From assembly GCF_016862435.1 (NCBI RefSeq), contig NZ_BOMY01000009.1, positions 124,001-188,000 of the forward strand: 64,000 nt of DNA, in the 5' to 3' direction. A program made the translations under genes and the position numbers. The notes beneath the pieces are model-generated. The model searched no databases, was not told the DNA's origin, and was given only the letters and a program-made list of their open reading frames with translations. Below, one piece after another: positions 63,861-64,000 of this stretch (its first letter is position 1; each line of letters opens with the position of its first letter). This DNA is from Paractinoplanes tereljensis (GTDB lineage: Bacteria > Actinomycetota > Actinomycetes > Mycobacteriales > Micromonosporaceae).

Positions 63861-64000
63861 TCACTTCTGTTCGTTGGGTCGCTTCGGCACCTTCAACACC
63901 TCGAACTGATCGGTGTAACCGCGCAGCGCGGCGCTCGGCTGGGCCGGTTCCGGCGCCTCGTGCTTCCCGCCGCCGTTCTCCGACGGTGGCGCCGGCGGGA
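63861..64000 (-). CDS. C-terminal end of an unidentified protein (partial)
   Basis: A minus-strand frame enters from the right edge and stops at TGA 63861-63863. The visible 46 codons give a Pro/Glu/Ala-rich stretch followed by SAALRGYTDQFEVLKVPKRP and NEQK. I do not recognise it; the final ~20 residues look like an ordered or binding tail after a disordered linker. The hairpin 6 nt downstream supports a real gene end. Confidence 0.55.
   Translation of the reverse strand, partial: PPAPPSENGGGKHEAPEPAQPSAALRGYTDQFEVLKVPKRPNEQK

Overview
The window is chromosomal DNA of a high-GC actinobacterium. Coding third positions are mostly G or C, and GTG and TTG starts and 4-nt gene overlaps are frequent. 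Gene content fits the family Micromonosporaceae (for example Actinoplanes or Micromonospora): NucS mismatch repair, an actinobacterial F1Fo ATP synthase operon, an actinobacterial Rho with a large insert, DUF2550, and FilP-like coiled-coil proteins beside methylmalonyl-CoA epimerase. Assignment is from gene content only. I saw no rRNA, tRNA, insertion sequence, prophage or CRISPR array.

Layout. 1-6881: the N-terminal part of a large NAD-glutamate dehydrogenase, a lipoprotein penicillin-binding protein, an arginase-family enzyme with a repeated tail, and a thioredoxin/TPR co-chaperone. 7036-13246: acyl-CoA metabolism with isobutyryl-CoA mutase (Phe80/Gln198 signature), MeaB, thiolase and methylmalonyl-CoA epimerase, interrupted by an FAD monooxygenase/PadR pair. 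13503-16535: two FilP-like cytoskeletal coiled-coil proteins separated by a strongly structured 324-nt spacer. 16599-24247: AI-2E-type permease, hydrolase, aldehyde dehydrogenase, an ABC exporter, an orphan antitoxin-like gene, nucS and a DUF4126 membrane protein. 24256-28914: an unrecognised three-gene cluster of a polytopic membrane protein, a soluble FtsK/SpoIIIE-like ATPase and a helical membrane protein. 29262-32892: hydroxyacyl-CoA dehydrogenase, fosfomycin-insensitive-type MurA, cobalamin adenosyltransferase and a VOC protein.

32898-43868 (minus strand) is the ATP synthase locus with glyA. An LCP (LytR-CpsA-Psr) ligase gene lies between atpD and atpC, and a perfect 16-bp hairpin follows atpD, so the epsilon subunit is probably transcribed separately from the rest. 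43946-54825 holds the usual translation-factor block (Sua5, LMW phosphatase, a second TsaC-like protein, prmC, prfA, rpmE). It is split by an inserted operon of a diguanylate cyclase and two related membrane-anchored beta-propellers, plus a TetR regulator. 55040-57629 is a translationally coupled RNA-repair operon: T4 Rnl1-like ligase, T4 Pnkp-like kinase/phosphatase and a second, different RNA ligase. 58021-64000 has a bacterial nitric oxide synthase, rho with a long leader, thrB, an MFS transporter and the end of an unidentified gene.

Functional links: mutase, MeaB, epimerase and adenosyltransferase form an adenosylcobalamin-dependent acyl-CoA network. The most novel-looking units are the RNA-repair cassette, the LCP insertion in the atp operon, the diguanylate cyclase/twin-propeller operon and the FtsK-like trio.
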